This document shows, one piece after another, positions 1 through 6,583 of a DNA stretch of 6,704 nt. Below the pieces are notes generated by a model that searched no databases, was not told where the DNA came from, and saw only the letters and a list, made by a program, of their open reading frames with translations. Source of the stretch: Acidobacteriota bacterium. GTDB lineage: Bacteria > Acidobacteriota > Vicinamibacteria > Vicinamibacterales > Vicinamibacteraceae. Each line of letters opens with the position of its first letter. Position 1 is the stretch's first letter. The DNA lies in the NCBI GenBank assembly GCA_013695405.1, contig JACDAO010000618.1, positions 1-6,704 on the forward strand, written 5' to 3'. The position numbers and the translations under genes were made by a program.

Positions 1-105
1 GCACAGACCCTGCAACGCGTCGTCGACGAGTTTGCGCAGGGGCCGTACGCCGCCGACGCTCGTCAGCGGGTCGAGGCGCTGGCCGTGGCACCGAAAGTGT
101 CCTGA
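1..105 (+). CDS. C-terminal fragment of an upstream gene, TPR-like tail
   Basis: Reading frame 1 is open from the left edge to a TGA at 103-105 and gives 34 residues, beginning AQTLQRVVDEFAQGPYAADA and ending in APKVS. The pattern of a helix, a 'DEF..GPYA.DA' turn and a second helix resembles the last repeat of tetratricopeptide proteins such as the YbgF/BamD-like or general periplasmic TPR families, where 'efP.s.ya.dA' joins two helices. That family call is inference from a very short stretch. The gene lies 4 bp upstream of the GTG start of the hybrid kinase, so the two are probably co-transcribed and may be translationally coupled. The 5' part is outside the window, so the full product and its location in the cell cannot be told. 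Confidence 0.55.
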   Translation, partial: AQTLQRVVDEFAQGPYAADARQRVEALAVAPKVS

Positions 106-109
106 GCTC

Positions 110-1819
110 GTGGACCCTGCACGCGCGCTCAAGACGGTCGCCGAGTTCGGCGCGCGTGCGTTGTCCTCGACCCCGCTGCCCGAGCTGCTCGACACGGGGG
201 CCCAGCTGGCGCGCGAGGTCACCGAGAGCCAGTACGCGGTGTTCTTCGAGCGCTCACCCGGCGGCGACGCGCTGCTGATGCGCGCTGGTGGCGGTTGGCG
301 GCCCGGCGTGATCGGCCGGGTCTCGCTCAGCACCGGCGCCGGGTCGTTCGGCCGCTACGTGCTGCAGCAACCCTCGCGCCTGGTCGGCGCCCTGCCGTCC
401 CATCCCGACTTCGGCGTGCCCGCGGTGCTGCGTGAGCACGCGGTCGAATCGATGGCGTGCGTCCGCCTCGACGGCCTGGTGCATCCGCTCGGCACGCTCG
501 CCCTGTTCAACCTGCGCGACGAGCCGGGCCCCGACGCCCTGATCTTCCTGCAGGCGATTGGCAACGTCGTGGCCACCGCCATCCTGCGGCAGGTGACCGA
601 GGAAGGCTTGCTGCAAAGCCAGATCCGGCTGCAGAGCGTGCAGAAAATGGAGGCGATCGGGCGGCTGGCCGGCGGCATCGCTCACGACTTCAACAACCTG
701 GTCCAGGCCATCGGCGGCTACACCGAGATCCTGCTGCGCCATCTGACCGAGGGCGATCCGCTGCGGCGCAACGCCGAGGAAATCAAGAAGGCCGGCGACC
801 GCGCGGCGGCGCTGACCCGCCAGTTGCTGGCGTTTTCGCGGCAGCAGGTGCTGCAGCCGTCGGTGCTCGATTTGAACGGCGTGGTGCACCACGTCGAGCA
901 GTTACTGATAAGGCTGATCGGCGCGGACATCCATCTGCGTACGTATCTGTCCGAGGAATTGTGGCCGATCAAGGCCGACGCGGTGCAGCTCGAACAGGTC
1001 CTGATGAACCTGGCGGTCAACGCCCGCGACGCGATGCATGGCGGGGGCGTGCTGACGATCGAGACCGCCAACGTCGAACTGACCCGGTCGATAGACGGCG
1101 AGGCCTTCGTCGTGGTGGCCGGTCCTTACGTGTTGCTGGCCGTGACCGATACCGGTGCCGGCATGAATGCCGAGACCAAGGCCCGCGCGTTCGAGCCGTT
1201 CTTCACCACCAAGCCGCCGGGGCAGGGCACCGGCCTCGGCCTGTCAATGGTCTACGGCATCGTCAAGCAGAGTGGTGGCTACATCTGGGTCGACAGCGAG
1301 CTCGGCGCCGGCACCCGGATCCGCATCTACCTGCCGCGTGCCGACAGCGCCGCCGGGCATCCGGCGCCGATCGCCCCGGCGCTCGAGGCACTACCGCCGG
1401 TGCCCCCACCAGCGCACGGGTCCGAGACGCTGTTGCTGGTCGAGGACGAGGCCGGCGTTCGCGAACTGATTCACGAATGGCTGGCCGGCCACGGGTACAC
1501 CGTGCACGCGGCCGAGGACGGCGTGCAGGCCCTCGACGTGGCCGAGCGGCTCGACGCCCTCGACTTGCTGGTGGCCGACGTCGTGATGCCGACCATGGGT
1601 GGGCCAGCGCTGGCCAAGCGCCTGCTCCAGAGCCGTCCCGACCTCAAGGTGATCTTCGTGTCGGGCTACGCCGACGAAGCCATTGGCGATCGACGGATGC
1701 TGGAGGACGGCGCCGCATTTCTCCAGAAGCCGTTCACGCTCGATGACCTGCTGCGCAAGGTCCGCGAGGTGCTCGGCGAGCAAGCGCCGCCTAGCCGAGC
1801 GCCTGGCGAGCCGCGCTGA
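110..1819 (+). CDS. Soluble hybrid histidine kinase, GAF-HisKA-HATPase-REC
   Basis: 569 aa from a GTG at 110, chosen because it follows the preceding TGA by 4 bp. The open frame reaches back to a TTG at 32, but that part overlaps the upstream gene and encodes Arg/Pro-rich filler. Domains: GAF-like sensor about 10-160; HisKA about 175-245 with the H-box GGIAHDFNN (His192); HATPase_c about 285-410 with N-box NLAVNARDAM (Asn304), G1 DTGAGM (Asp347), F-box FEPFFTTK and G2 GTGLGL (373-378); a Pro/Ala-rich linker; and a C-terminal receiver about 440-558 with acidic pair Glu445-Asp446, phospho-acceptor Asp490, Ser518 and Lys540. All catalytic residues are present. No membrane segment is seen, so it should be cytosolic and sense a soluble ligand or redox cue through GAF. 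The organisation resembles CckA-type hybrid kinases, whose receiver can pass phosphate on or reverse the reaction. No Hpt protein is in the window, so its partner is unknown. No strong Shine-Dalgarno precedes the start. Confidence 0.92.
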   Translation: MDPARALKTVAEFGARALSSTPLPELLDTGAQLAREVTESQYAVFFERSPGGDALLMRAGGGWRPGVIGRVSLSTGAGSFGRYVLQQPSRLVGALPSHPDFGVPAVLREHAVESMACVRLDGLVHPLGTLALFNLRDEPGPDALIFLQAIGNVVATAILRQVTEEGLLQSQIRLQSVQKMEAIGRLAGGIAHDFNNLVQAIGGYTEILLRHLTEGDPLRRNAEEIKKAGDRAAALTRQLLAFSRQQVLQPSVLDLNGVVHHVEQLLIRLIGADIHLRTYLSEELWPIKADAVQLEQVLMNLAVNARDAMHGGGVLTIETANVELTRSIDGEAFVVVAGPYVLLAVTDTGAGMNAETKARAFEPFFTTKPPGQGTGLGLSMVYGIVKQSGGYIWVDSELGAGTRIRIYLPRADSAAGHPAPIAPALEALPPVPPPAHGSETLLLVEDEAGVRELIHEWLAGHGYTVHAAEDGVQALDVAERLDALDLLVADVVMPTMGGPALAKRLLQSRPDLKVIFVSGYADEAIGDRRMLEDGAAFLQKPFTLDDLLRKVREVLGEQAPPSRAPGEPR

Positions 1820-2657
1820 ACAGCCCCGGCGCCCGCACGTCGGCGCGCGCCATCCACTCGGCGTCGAGCTTCAGGTAGGCGAAGACCGCGTCCTCGAGGA
1901 CGGCGTCGCCGTCGGGCAGGCAGCCGAAGCCATAGCGGTGACTGAGCAGGTTGGCGGCGTAGCAGACGGCCGCGGCCTGCGGATCGCCGGCCTGCTCGAA
2001 GGCATGGTGGTGCCGGACAATCTCGCACACGTCGGGCGGCACGTTCCAGAACTGCAAGGCCAGCGCGCCGCAGGTGGCATGATGGTCGGTCAGCGCGGCC
2101 TGCAGTTCGTTGCCGCGGATGACAATCTTGTGCTTCTGCTGGTAGTCGTGCGCGGTGCGCAGGATCACCAGCTTGCCGAGGTCGTGCAGCAAGCCGCACA
2201 GGAACGCTTCGTCGACGTCCTCGCGGGCCCGCTCGGCAACCATGTGGGCGACGTAGGCCGTGCCGATCGCGTGCTCCATGAAGCGCGCGCCTTCCTGGCC
2301 GTAGACCTCCGGCGACTTGACCTGCGAGTGCATCGACACGGTCACCACGACGTTGCGCACCGTCCGGGTGCCGAGCCGGACCACGGCATCGGAGACCGAT
2401 CGCAGTGGCGACATCGCGCCGTACAGCGCCGAGTTGGCCATGCCGAGCACGCGCGTGGCCAGGACCGGATCCTTGCTGACCACCGAGGCCAGCCTCGTGA
2501 TGGTGACGTCCGGGTCGGCCACCAGTTGCAGCACGCGGTGAGCCTGCGCCGGCAGCATCGGGATCGCCAGGTCGTCGGGCCGCAGCCACGGATGATCGGC
2601 AATCTGCATGGTCGGCACAGGGGGCGACGCGACGCCGGGCTCGACAGGCACGGTCAT
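1791..2657 (-). CDS. HDOD-domain signalling protein
   Basis: 288 aa. The HDOD signature is clear: 'IPMLPAQAHRVLQLVADPD' (32-50), then DPVLATRVLGMANSALYG (63-80). HDOD proteins are a non-enzymatic or poorly understood branch of the HD superfamily that often acts as an output or scaffold of signalling and chemotaxis-like systems. This copy keeps HD-like ligand residues: His129 (MEHA), His158-Asp159 (LLHDLGK), His192-His193 (TDHHATCG) and His216-218 (RHHH). The first 25 residues are Pro-rich and probably disordered. The ATG at 2657 overlaps the cheX stop in an ATGA arrangement with no good Shine-Dalgarno, which implies translation coupled to cheX. The 3' end overlaps the convergent hybrid kinase gene by 29 bp. 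No c-di-GMP GYP motif is present, so it is not an HD-GYP phosphodiesterase. Its exact biochemical activity cannot be read from the sequence. Confidence 0.9.
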   Translation of the reverse strand: MTVPVEPGVASPPVPTMQIADHPWLRPDDLAIPMLPAQAHRVLQLVADPDVTITRLASVVSKDPVLATRVLGMANSALYGAMSPLRSVSDAVVRLGTRTVRNVVVTVSMHSQVKSPEVYGQEGARFMEHAIGTAYVAHMVAERAREDVDEAFLCGLLHDLGKLVILRTAHDYQQKHKIVIRGNELQAALTDHHATCGALALQFWNVPPDVCEIVRHHHAFEQAGDPQAAAVCYAANLLSHRYGFGCLPDGDAVLEDAVFAYLKLDAEWMARADVRAPGLFSAARQALG

Positions 2658-3169
2658 GTCCGGGACGTCCGGGTCGTGATCACCAGTTCGACGAACAGTT
2701 CGTGGTCCTGCATGCGGAAGGGCAGCAGGGTGCGGCGCCCGTCCGTGAGTGGCGTGATGTAGAAGTCCGAGCCCATGGTCACGGTGGGAATCGAGATCGC
2801 CCAGAGGTCGCCGTCAGTCGCCATCCTGGTCCGGAACGAGCCGGCAATCATGTTGGTGATCTCGCCGATCGCATCGGCAACCTCGGCCTGCGACGGATCG
2901 GCGGCGGTTTCCAGCGCGAGCAGCGTCTGCGTGATGTGGCGGGCGGCCTCGACGGTGGCGTAGAAGACGACCAGCCCGGACCGCGACCCGCCGAAGCCGA
3001 TGGTCCCGACCACGTTGCAGCGCGGACGCAGCGCATCGCCGCCGAGCGGCGTCCGTGCCTCGAGGGTCGTACCGACCATGGTCGCGAAGACGGCATGGGT
3101 ACAGTCGCGCAGGGTCTCGATCATCGGCAGGGCGGGCCGCAGGTCCGCGCAGGTGGCACTCGGAGCCAT
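2654..3169 (-). CDS. cheX: CheX-type chemotaxis phosphatase (CheC/CheX/FliY family)
   Basis: 171 aa, near the usual CheX length with about 15 extra N-terminal residues. It carries one copy of the family active-site signature: D-x3-E-x2-N at Asp99, Glu103 and Asn106 (DAIGEITNMIAG), with Pro128 22 residues after the Asn. In CheX and CheC the Glu and Asn position water for dephosphorylation of CheY-P. A single motif means CheX-like rather than two-site CheC. The stretch SGLVVFYATVEAARHITQTL (64-83) matches the strand-helix before the active site. It is the second gene of a cheY-cheX-HDOD operon: ATG 20 bp after the cheY stop, preceded by an AGGGAG ribosome site six bases upstream (3176-3181), and its TGA overlaps the next ATG. 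The likely substrate is the CheY encoded just upstream. Residual doubt is whether it serves motility, since no CheA, CheW, receptor or flagellar gene is in view. Confidence 0.88.
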   Translation of the reverse strand: MAPSATCADLRPALPMIETLRDCTHAVFATMVGTTLEARTPLGGDALRPRCNVVGTIGFGGSRSGLVVFYATVEAARHITQTLLALETAADPSQAEVADAIGEITNMIAGSFRTRMATDGDLWAISIPTVTMGSDFYITPLTDGRRTLLPFRMQDHELFVELVITTRTSRT

Positions 3170-3189
3170 GGTCGTCTCCCTGGGCGCGG

Positions 3190-3555
3190 CTAGCGCGCCA
3201 TCACCGCGTCGATCTTTTCCCTGATCGTGTCGGGCGTGAACGGCTTGACCACGTAGTTGTTGACGCCGGCACGCAGCGCTTCGACGATGTCGTCCTTGGC
3301 GGCGTTGGTGGTCACCATCAGCACCGGGACCTGCTGTTGACCGTTCATCGCCCGCAGCGACCGGATGAACTCGATGCCGTTCATCTCCGGCATGTTCCAG
3401 TCGGTGATGATCAGGTCGACCGGCCCCTCGGTCACGCGGTCGATACCCTCGCGGCCGTTGGCCGCCTCGACCACGTCCTGATGGCCCAGTTTGTGGAGCG
3501 TGTTGATGATGATGCGACGCATCGTCGACGAGTCATCCACCACGAGAAAGCGCAT
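3190..3555 (-). CDS. cheY: CheY-like single-domain response regulator
   Basis: 121 aa, a stand-alone receiver with all hallmarks of CheY: acidic pair Asp7-Asp8 in LVVDDSSTMRRI, phospho-acceptor Asp52 in TDWNMPEMNG, Thr82 in VTT, the aromatic switch Tyr101 and Lys104 in NYVVKPF. The DWNMP and STMRRI strings are typical of true chemotaxis CheY rather than of generic receivers. There is no output domain, so it works by protein-protein contact. It opens an operon with cheX and the HDOD gene. ATG at 3555 is preceded by AAGGCGGAGGCGT, which gives a purine-rich ribosome site though the GGAGG part is only 3 bases from the ATG. A kinase for it is not fixed: there is no CheA nearby, and the divergent small kinase starting 117 bp away is the closest candidate (inference). 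The TAG stop lies at 3190-3192. Confidence 0.93.
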   Translation of the reverse strand: MRFLVVDDSSTMRRIIINTLHKLGHQDVVEAANGREGIDRVTEGPVDLIITDWNMPEMNGIEFIRSLRAMNGQQQVPVLMVTTNAAKDDIVEALRAGVNNYVVKPFTPDTIREKIDAVMAR

Positions 3556-3671
3556 ACGCCTCCGCCTTGCTAGACTAGGTCGCCGGACGCCTCGCCCGGG
3601 CGACGTCGCCTCACGGGGCCAATCGGCGCCGCGAACAGCGTCTTGAGCGCGGAGTCCGCAGAAGGAGTGTC
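3556..3671. promoter_or_regulatory. Divergent intergenic region cheY / small kinase with overlapping palindromes
   Basis: This 116-bp gap must hold the start signals for both the cheY operon (minus) and the kinase gene (plus). Two perfect 12-bp palindromes overlap by five bases: TCGCCCGGGCGA at 3592-3603 and GGCGACGTCGCC at 3599-3610. A further TCGCC lies at 3580-3584. The central GGCGA can pair with either flanking TCGCC. They could be an operator or only GC-rich chance. I could not find a convincing sigma70 -35/-10 pair or a sigma54 GG-N10-GC element on either strand. Confidence 0.4.
3662..3667 (+). promoter_or_regulatory. Ribosome binding site AAGGAG deciding the GTG start at 3672
   Basis: AAGGAG at 3662-3667 is a strong Shine-Dalgarno match four bases before GTG 3672. 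It supports that non-ATG start for the small histidine kinase. The other nearby GTG, at 3667-3669, is in a different frame. Confidence 0.75.
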
Positions 3672-4409
3672 GTGTCTCCGTCAGAACGCCTTGCTGTTCC
3701 GGCCCAGGTTCTGGGCGTCCCGGCCCGAGCCCTGGATGCGGGCGATCTCGTGCTCGCCAACCGGCTGGTCACCCTCGAGCTGGTGCTGCCCAACATCACC
3801 CATGAAATCAACAACGCCCTGCAGGTAATTGGCGGGCTCGGCGAGATCATCGCGACGCGGCCCGGCATTTCCGAAGACGTCGCCCAGAAGCTGCAACGTA
3901 TTCACGGCCAGGCGGTGCGATGTTCAGGCTTGCTGCGTGATCTGCTGGGCTACGCCCGGCGCGACGAGGCGTCGCCGATCACCGACGTGCCGCGTTGCCT
4001 CGACCGGGCCTTGAACCTGCGCCGGTATCACCTGTCGCGGGCCAGGGTCACGGTGCAGATCGACCCGGAGACGGAGGGGCCGGTGGTAGCCCGGATGGAC
4101 TCGCAGCACTTCGAACAGGTGCTGGTCAACCTGGTGGTCAACGCCGAGCAGTCGCTGGCCGGCCACCCCGACCCGGTCGTGCGCGTCGCCTATGCGCGCG
4201 ACGCCGCCGACGTGGTCCTGACCGTGCACGACAGCGGCCCGGGCATCGATCCATCGCAACAGGAGACGTACTTTCAACCGTTCATGACCACCCGATCGGG
4301 CGCACTGGGACTGGGACTGACGGCGAGCCGCGCGCTGGCGCACGCCGCCGGCGGGACGGTCGCCTTCGTTGGGCCGGCCGCGGTGCAGATGCGAGTGCCG
4401 GCCGGCTGA
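3672..4409 (+). CDS. Minimal sensor-less histidine kinase
   Basis: 245 aa from GTG 3672. It has only a kinase core: about 30 unassigned N-terminal residues, a HisKA-like helical region about 30-95 with the H-box ITHEINNAL (His44), and HATPase_c about 145-240 with N-box NLVVNAEQSL (Asn153, Asn157), G1 DSGPGI (Asp187), F-box FQPFMTT and a G2 lid reading GALGLGL (210-216). In G2 the usual Thr of G-T-G-L-G-L is replaced, giving A-L-G-L-G-L; the glycines needed for ATP binding remain. There is no PAS, GAF, HAMP or membrane segment, so it is cytosolic and probably receives its signal through a protein partner. The H-box places it near NtrB/HPK4-type kinases. It is divergent from cheY-cheX-HDOD and convergent with the NtrC-type gene, so either receiver could be its target. 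Neither is proven. Confidence 0.88.
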   Translation: MSPSERLAVPAQVLGVPARALDAGDLVLANRLVTLELVLPNITHEINNALQVIGGLGEIIATRPGISEDVAQKLQRIHGQAVRCSGLLRDLLGYARRDEASPITDVPRCLDRALNLRRYHLSRARVTVQIDPETEGPVVARMDSQHFEQVLVNLVVNAEQSLAGHPDPVVRVAYARDAADVVLTVHDSGPGIDPSQQETYFQPFMTTRSGALGLGLTASRALAHAAGGTVAFVGPAAVQMRVPAG

Positions 4410-4435
4410 GGGGCCGGCTGCCGGGCGGTGCGCCC
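4397..4435. terminator. GC-rich hairpins between convergent genes
   Basis: Two stems fall around the end of the small kinase gene: GCCGGCC (4397-4403) pairs with GGCCGGC (4412-4418) around an eight-base loop containing the TGA stop, and GGGCG (4423-4427) pairs with CGCCC (4431-4435) around GTG. The gap to the convergent NtrC-type gene is only 43 bp, so a bidirectional stop is plausible. Neither strand shows a proper U-tract after a stem, which weakens the call. Confidence 0.35.
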
Positions 4436-4452
4436 TGATTGGCCGCCTTCTC

Positions 4453-5868
<1,416 letters not shown>

Positions 5869-5873
5869 GGGAA

Positions 5874-5878
5874 CCTCC
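5874..5878 (-). promoter_or_regulatory. Ribosome binding site GGAGG deciding the GTG start at 5868
   Basis: On the minus strand the sequence reads TGGAGGTTCCC and then GTG, so GGAGG lies five bases before the start. The upstream in-frame ATG (5905-5907) has no purine-rich stretch before it, so the 13 residues it would add are probably not translated. Confidence 0.75.
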
Positions 5879-5947
5879 AGACCGGGATGCGGCAACGCGG
5901 CCGGCATGTCACGATGATCGTCGATTGTTCGACGCCTGCGCCTGCTC

Positions 5948-5977
5948 AGTATCGGGCCGCACCGCGACGCCTGTCAA
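5948..5977 (-). promoter_or_regulatory. Candidate sigma70-type promoter for the NtrC-family gene
   Basis: Minus strand: a perfect -35 TTGACA (plus positions 5972-5977), an 18-base spacer, then GATACT (5948-5953), four of six matches to TATAAT. Transcription would start near 5941, leaving a leader of about 70 bases that contains the dyad at 5919-5934. The perfect -35 stands out in DNA this GC-rich. Confidence 0.55.
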
Positions 5978-5983
5978 CCAGAC

Positions 5984-6013
5984 TTGTCGGTCCTCCGACA
6001 CTTCTGCTTTACA
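5984..6013 (+). promoter_or_regulatory. Candidate promoter for the receiver/coiled-coil gene
   Basis: Plus strand: TTGTCG (5984-5989, four of six matches to the -35), an 18-base spacer, then an extended -10 of the form TG-C-TTTACA (6005-6013). The -10 hexamer itself is weak. The dyad at 5985-6000 overlaps the -35 and fills most of the spacer, a classic position for a repressor or for a spacer-distorting regulator. Confidence 0.35.
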
Positions 6014-6042
6014 GTGTGCTGCGCAGGCGACGATTTGTCGTC

Positions 6043-6049
6043 GGGAGGG
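6043..6049 (+). promoter_or_regulatory. Ribosome binding site GGGAGGG deciding the GTG start at 6056
   Basis: GGGAGGG lies six bases before GTG 6056. It abuts the 3' arm of the 6028-6043 dyad, so an RNA hairpin there could partly cover the ribosome site. The upstream in-frame TTG at 5984 would give a Cys-rich extension with no ribosome site and would overlap the promoter. Confidence 0.75.
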
Positions 6050-6055
6050 CGTGAC

Positions 6056-6583
6056 GTGGCGCAGGTGCAGGAACGGCAGGCGGTTCTGGTGGTCGAGGAC
6101 GAAGCCGATATCAGGGAGTTGCTGACCGAATACTTCCGGGCGCGCGGGTTCGACGTCACGGCGGCAGCCGACGGGCGTGCGGCGGTGCTGGCGATCGAGC
6201 GCGATCCCGAGCGGTACACCCTGGTGATGACCGACCTCCAGCTGCCGGGCGTCGACGGCTTGGCGGTGTTGAAGGCCGCCCGCGCAGCTCGCGCAAGTGC
6301 CTACGTGATCATCGTCACCGGATTCGCCTCGCTCGATTCGGCGATTCAGGCGGTACGGCTGGGTGCCTACGACTATCTGACCAAGCCGTTCTCGCTCGGC
6401 CAGATCGACCTGGTGCTCCAGCGGATCCAGGACATCCAGACACTGGAAGCGGAGAATCGGCGGCTGACACGGCAGGTGTCGCAGAAGGACGCCGTCGACT
6501 TGCGGCAGGCGCTGTTGATGCGTCTCGACGGCATCGAGAGCCGGCTGACCCGCATCGAAGCGGCCCTCCGGACCCGTCCCTAG
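6056..6583 (+). CDS. Response regulator: receiver plus C-terminal coiled coil, no DNA-binding domain
   Basis: 175 aa from GTG 6056. Receiver about 8-125: Glu14-Asp15, phospho-acceptor Asp60 (MTDLQLPGVDG), Thr88 (IVTGF), Lys110 (YLTKPF). The receiver closely resembles that of the divergent NtrC-type protein, including the linker helix (IQTLEAENRRLTRQ, compare REENAELRAQL), but the AAA+ and HTH domains are absent. Instead it ends in a charged amphipathic helix, LMRLDGIESRLTRIEAAL, likely a dimerising coiled coil. It may act by protein contact, by competing for phosphate, or by forming heterodimers with the NtrC-type protein. These are inferences. It is the only gene on its transcript in view, and its TAG stop at 6581-6583 sits at the apparent edge of an IS630-type element. 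The original C-terminus may therefore have been changed by insertion, though the existing end looks like a normal helix end. Confidence 0.88.
   Translation: MAQVQERQAVLVVEDEADIRELLTEYFRARGFDVTAAADGRAAVLAIERDPERYTLVMTDLQLPGVDGLAVLKAARAARASAYVIIVTGFASLDSAIQAVRLGAYDYLTKPFSLGQIDLVLQRIQDIQTLEAENRRLTRQVSQKDAVDLRQALLMRLDGIESRLTRIEAALRTRP

Larger units (their letters stand above)
5869..6055. promoter_or_regulatory. Divergent regulatory region with three 6-4-6 inverted repeats
   Basis: Three perfect dyads, each with 6-bp arms and a 4-bp centre, lie in this 187-bp gap: CGTCGATTGTTCGACG (5919-5934), TGTCGGTCCTCCGACA (5985-6000) and CGACGATTTGTCGTCG (6028-6043). The first two share GTCG-N6-CGAC in the same orientation, the third has a different core. 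Centre-to-centre distances are 66 and 43 bp. The middle one lies just upstream of the candidate minus-strand -35 and inside the spacer of the candidate plus-strand promoter. The first lies downstream of the minus start. They look like operators for a dimeric regulator, possibly the NtrC-type protein itself, but this is inference. Confidence 0.5.

Noticed and set aside
81..100. Possible sigma54 promoter at TGGCAC (85-90) before the hybrid kinase
   Set aside because: The -24-like part matches, but the -12 element is absent at the required distance, and the site lies within the upstream coding region.
32..109. N-terminal extension of the hybrid kinase from TTG 32
   Set aside because: It overlaps the end of the upstream gene in another frame, is Arg/Pro-rich, and lacks a ribosome site. 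The GTG at 110 sits just after the upstream stop.
457..1746. Plus-strand open frame of 429 codons inside the hybrid kinase gene
   Set aside because: It is an alternative frame of a confident kinase gene. The product is Arg/Ala/Gly-rich, typical of an out-of-frame reading of GC-rich DNA.
1666..2762. Long open frames on both strands over the HDOD gene
   Set aside because: They overlap a confident HDOD gene in other frames and have no recognisable motif or ribosome site.
3151..3180. TGGCAC at 3154-3159 as a sigma54 -24 element
   Set aside because: No GC -12 partner follows at the proper spacing, it points plus inside the minus-strand cheX gene, and no plus-strand gene starts downstream of it.
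5984..6055. Cys-containing N-terminal extension of the receiver protein from TTG 5984
   Set aside because: It would use promoter and dyad sequence as coding DNA. The GGGAGGG ribosome site clearly serves the GTG at 6056.
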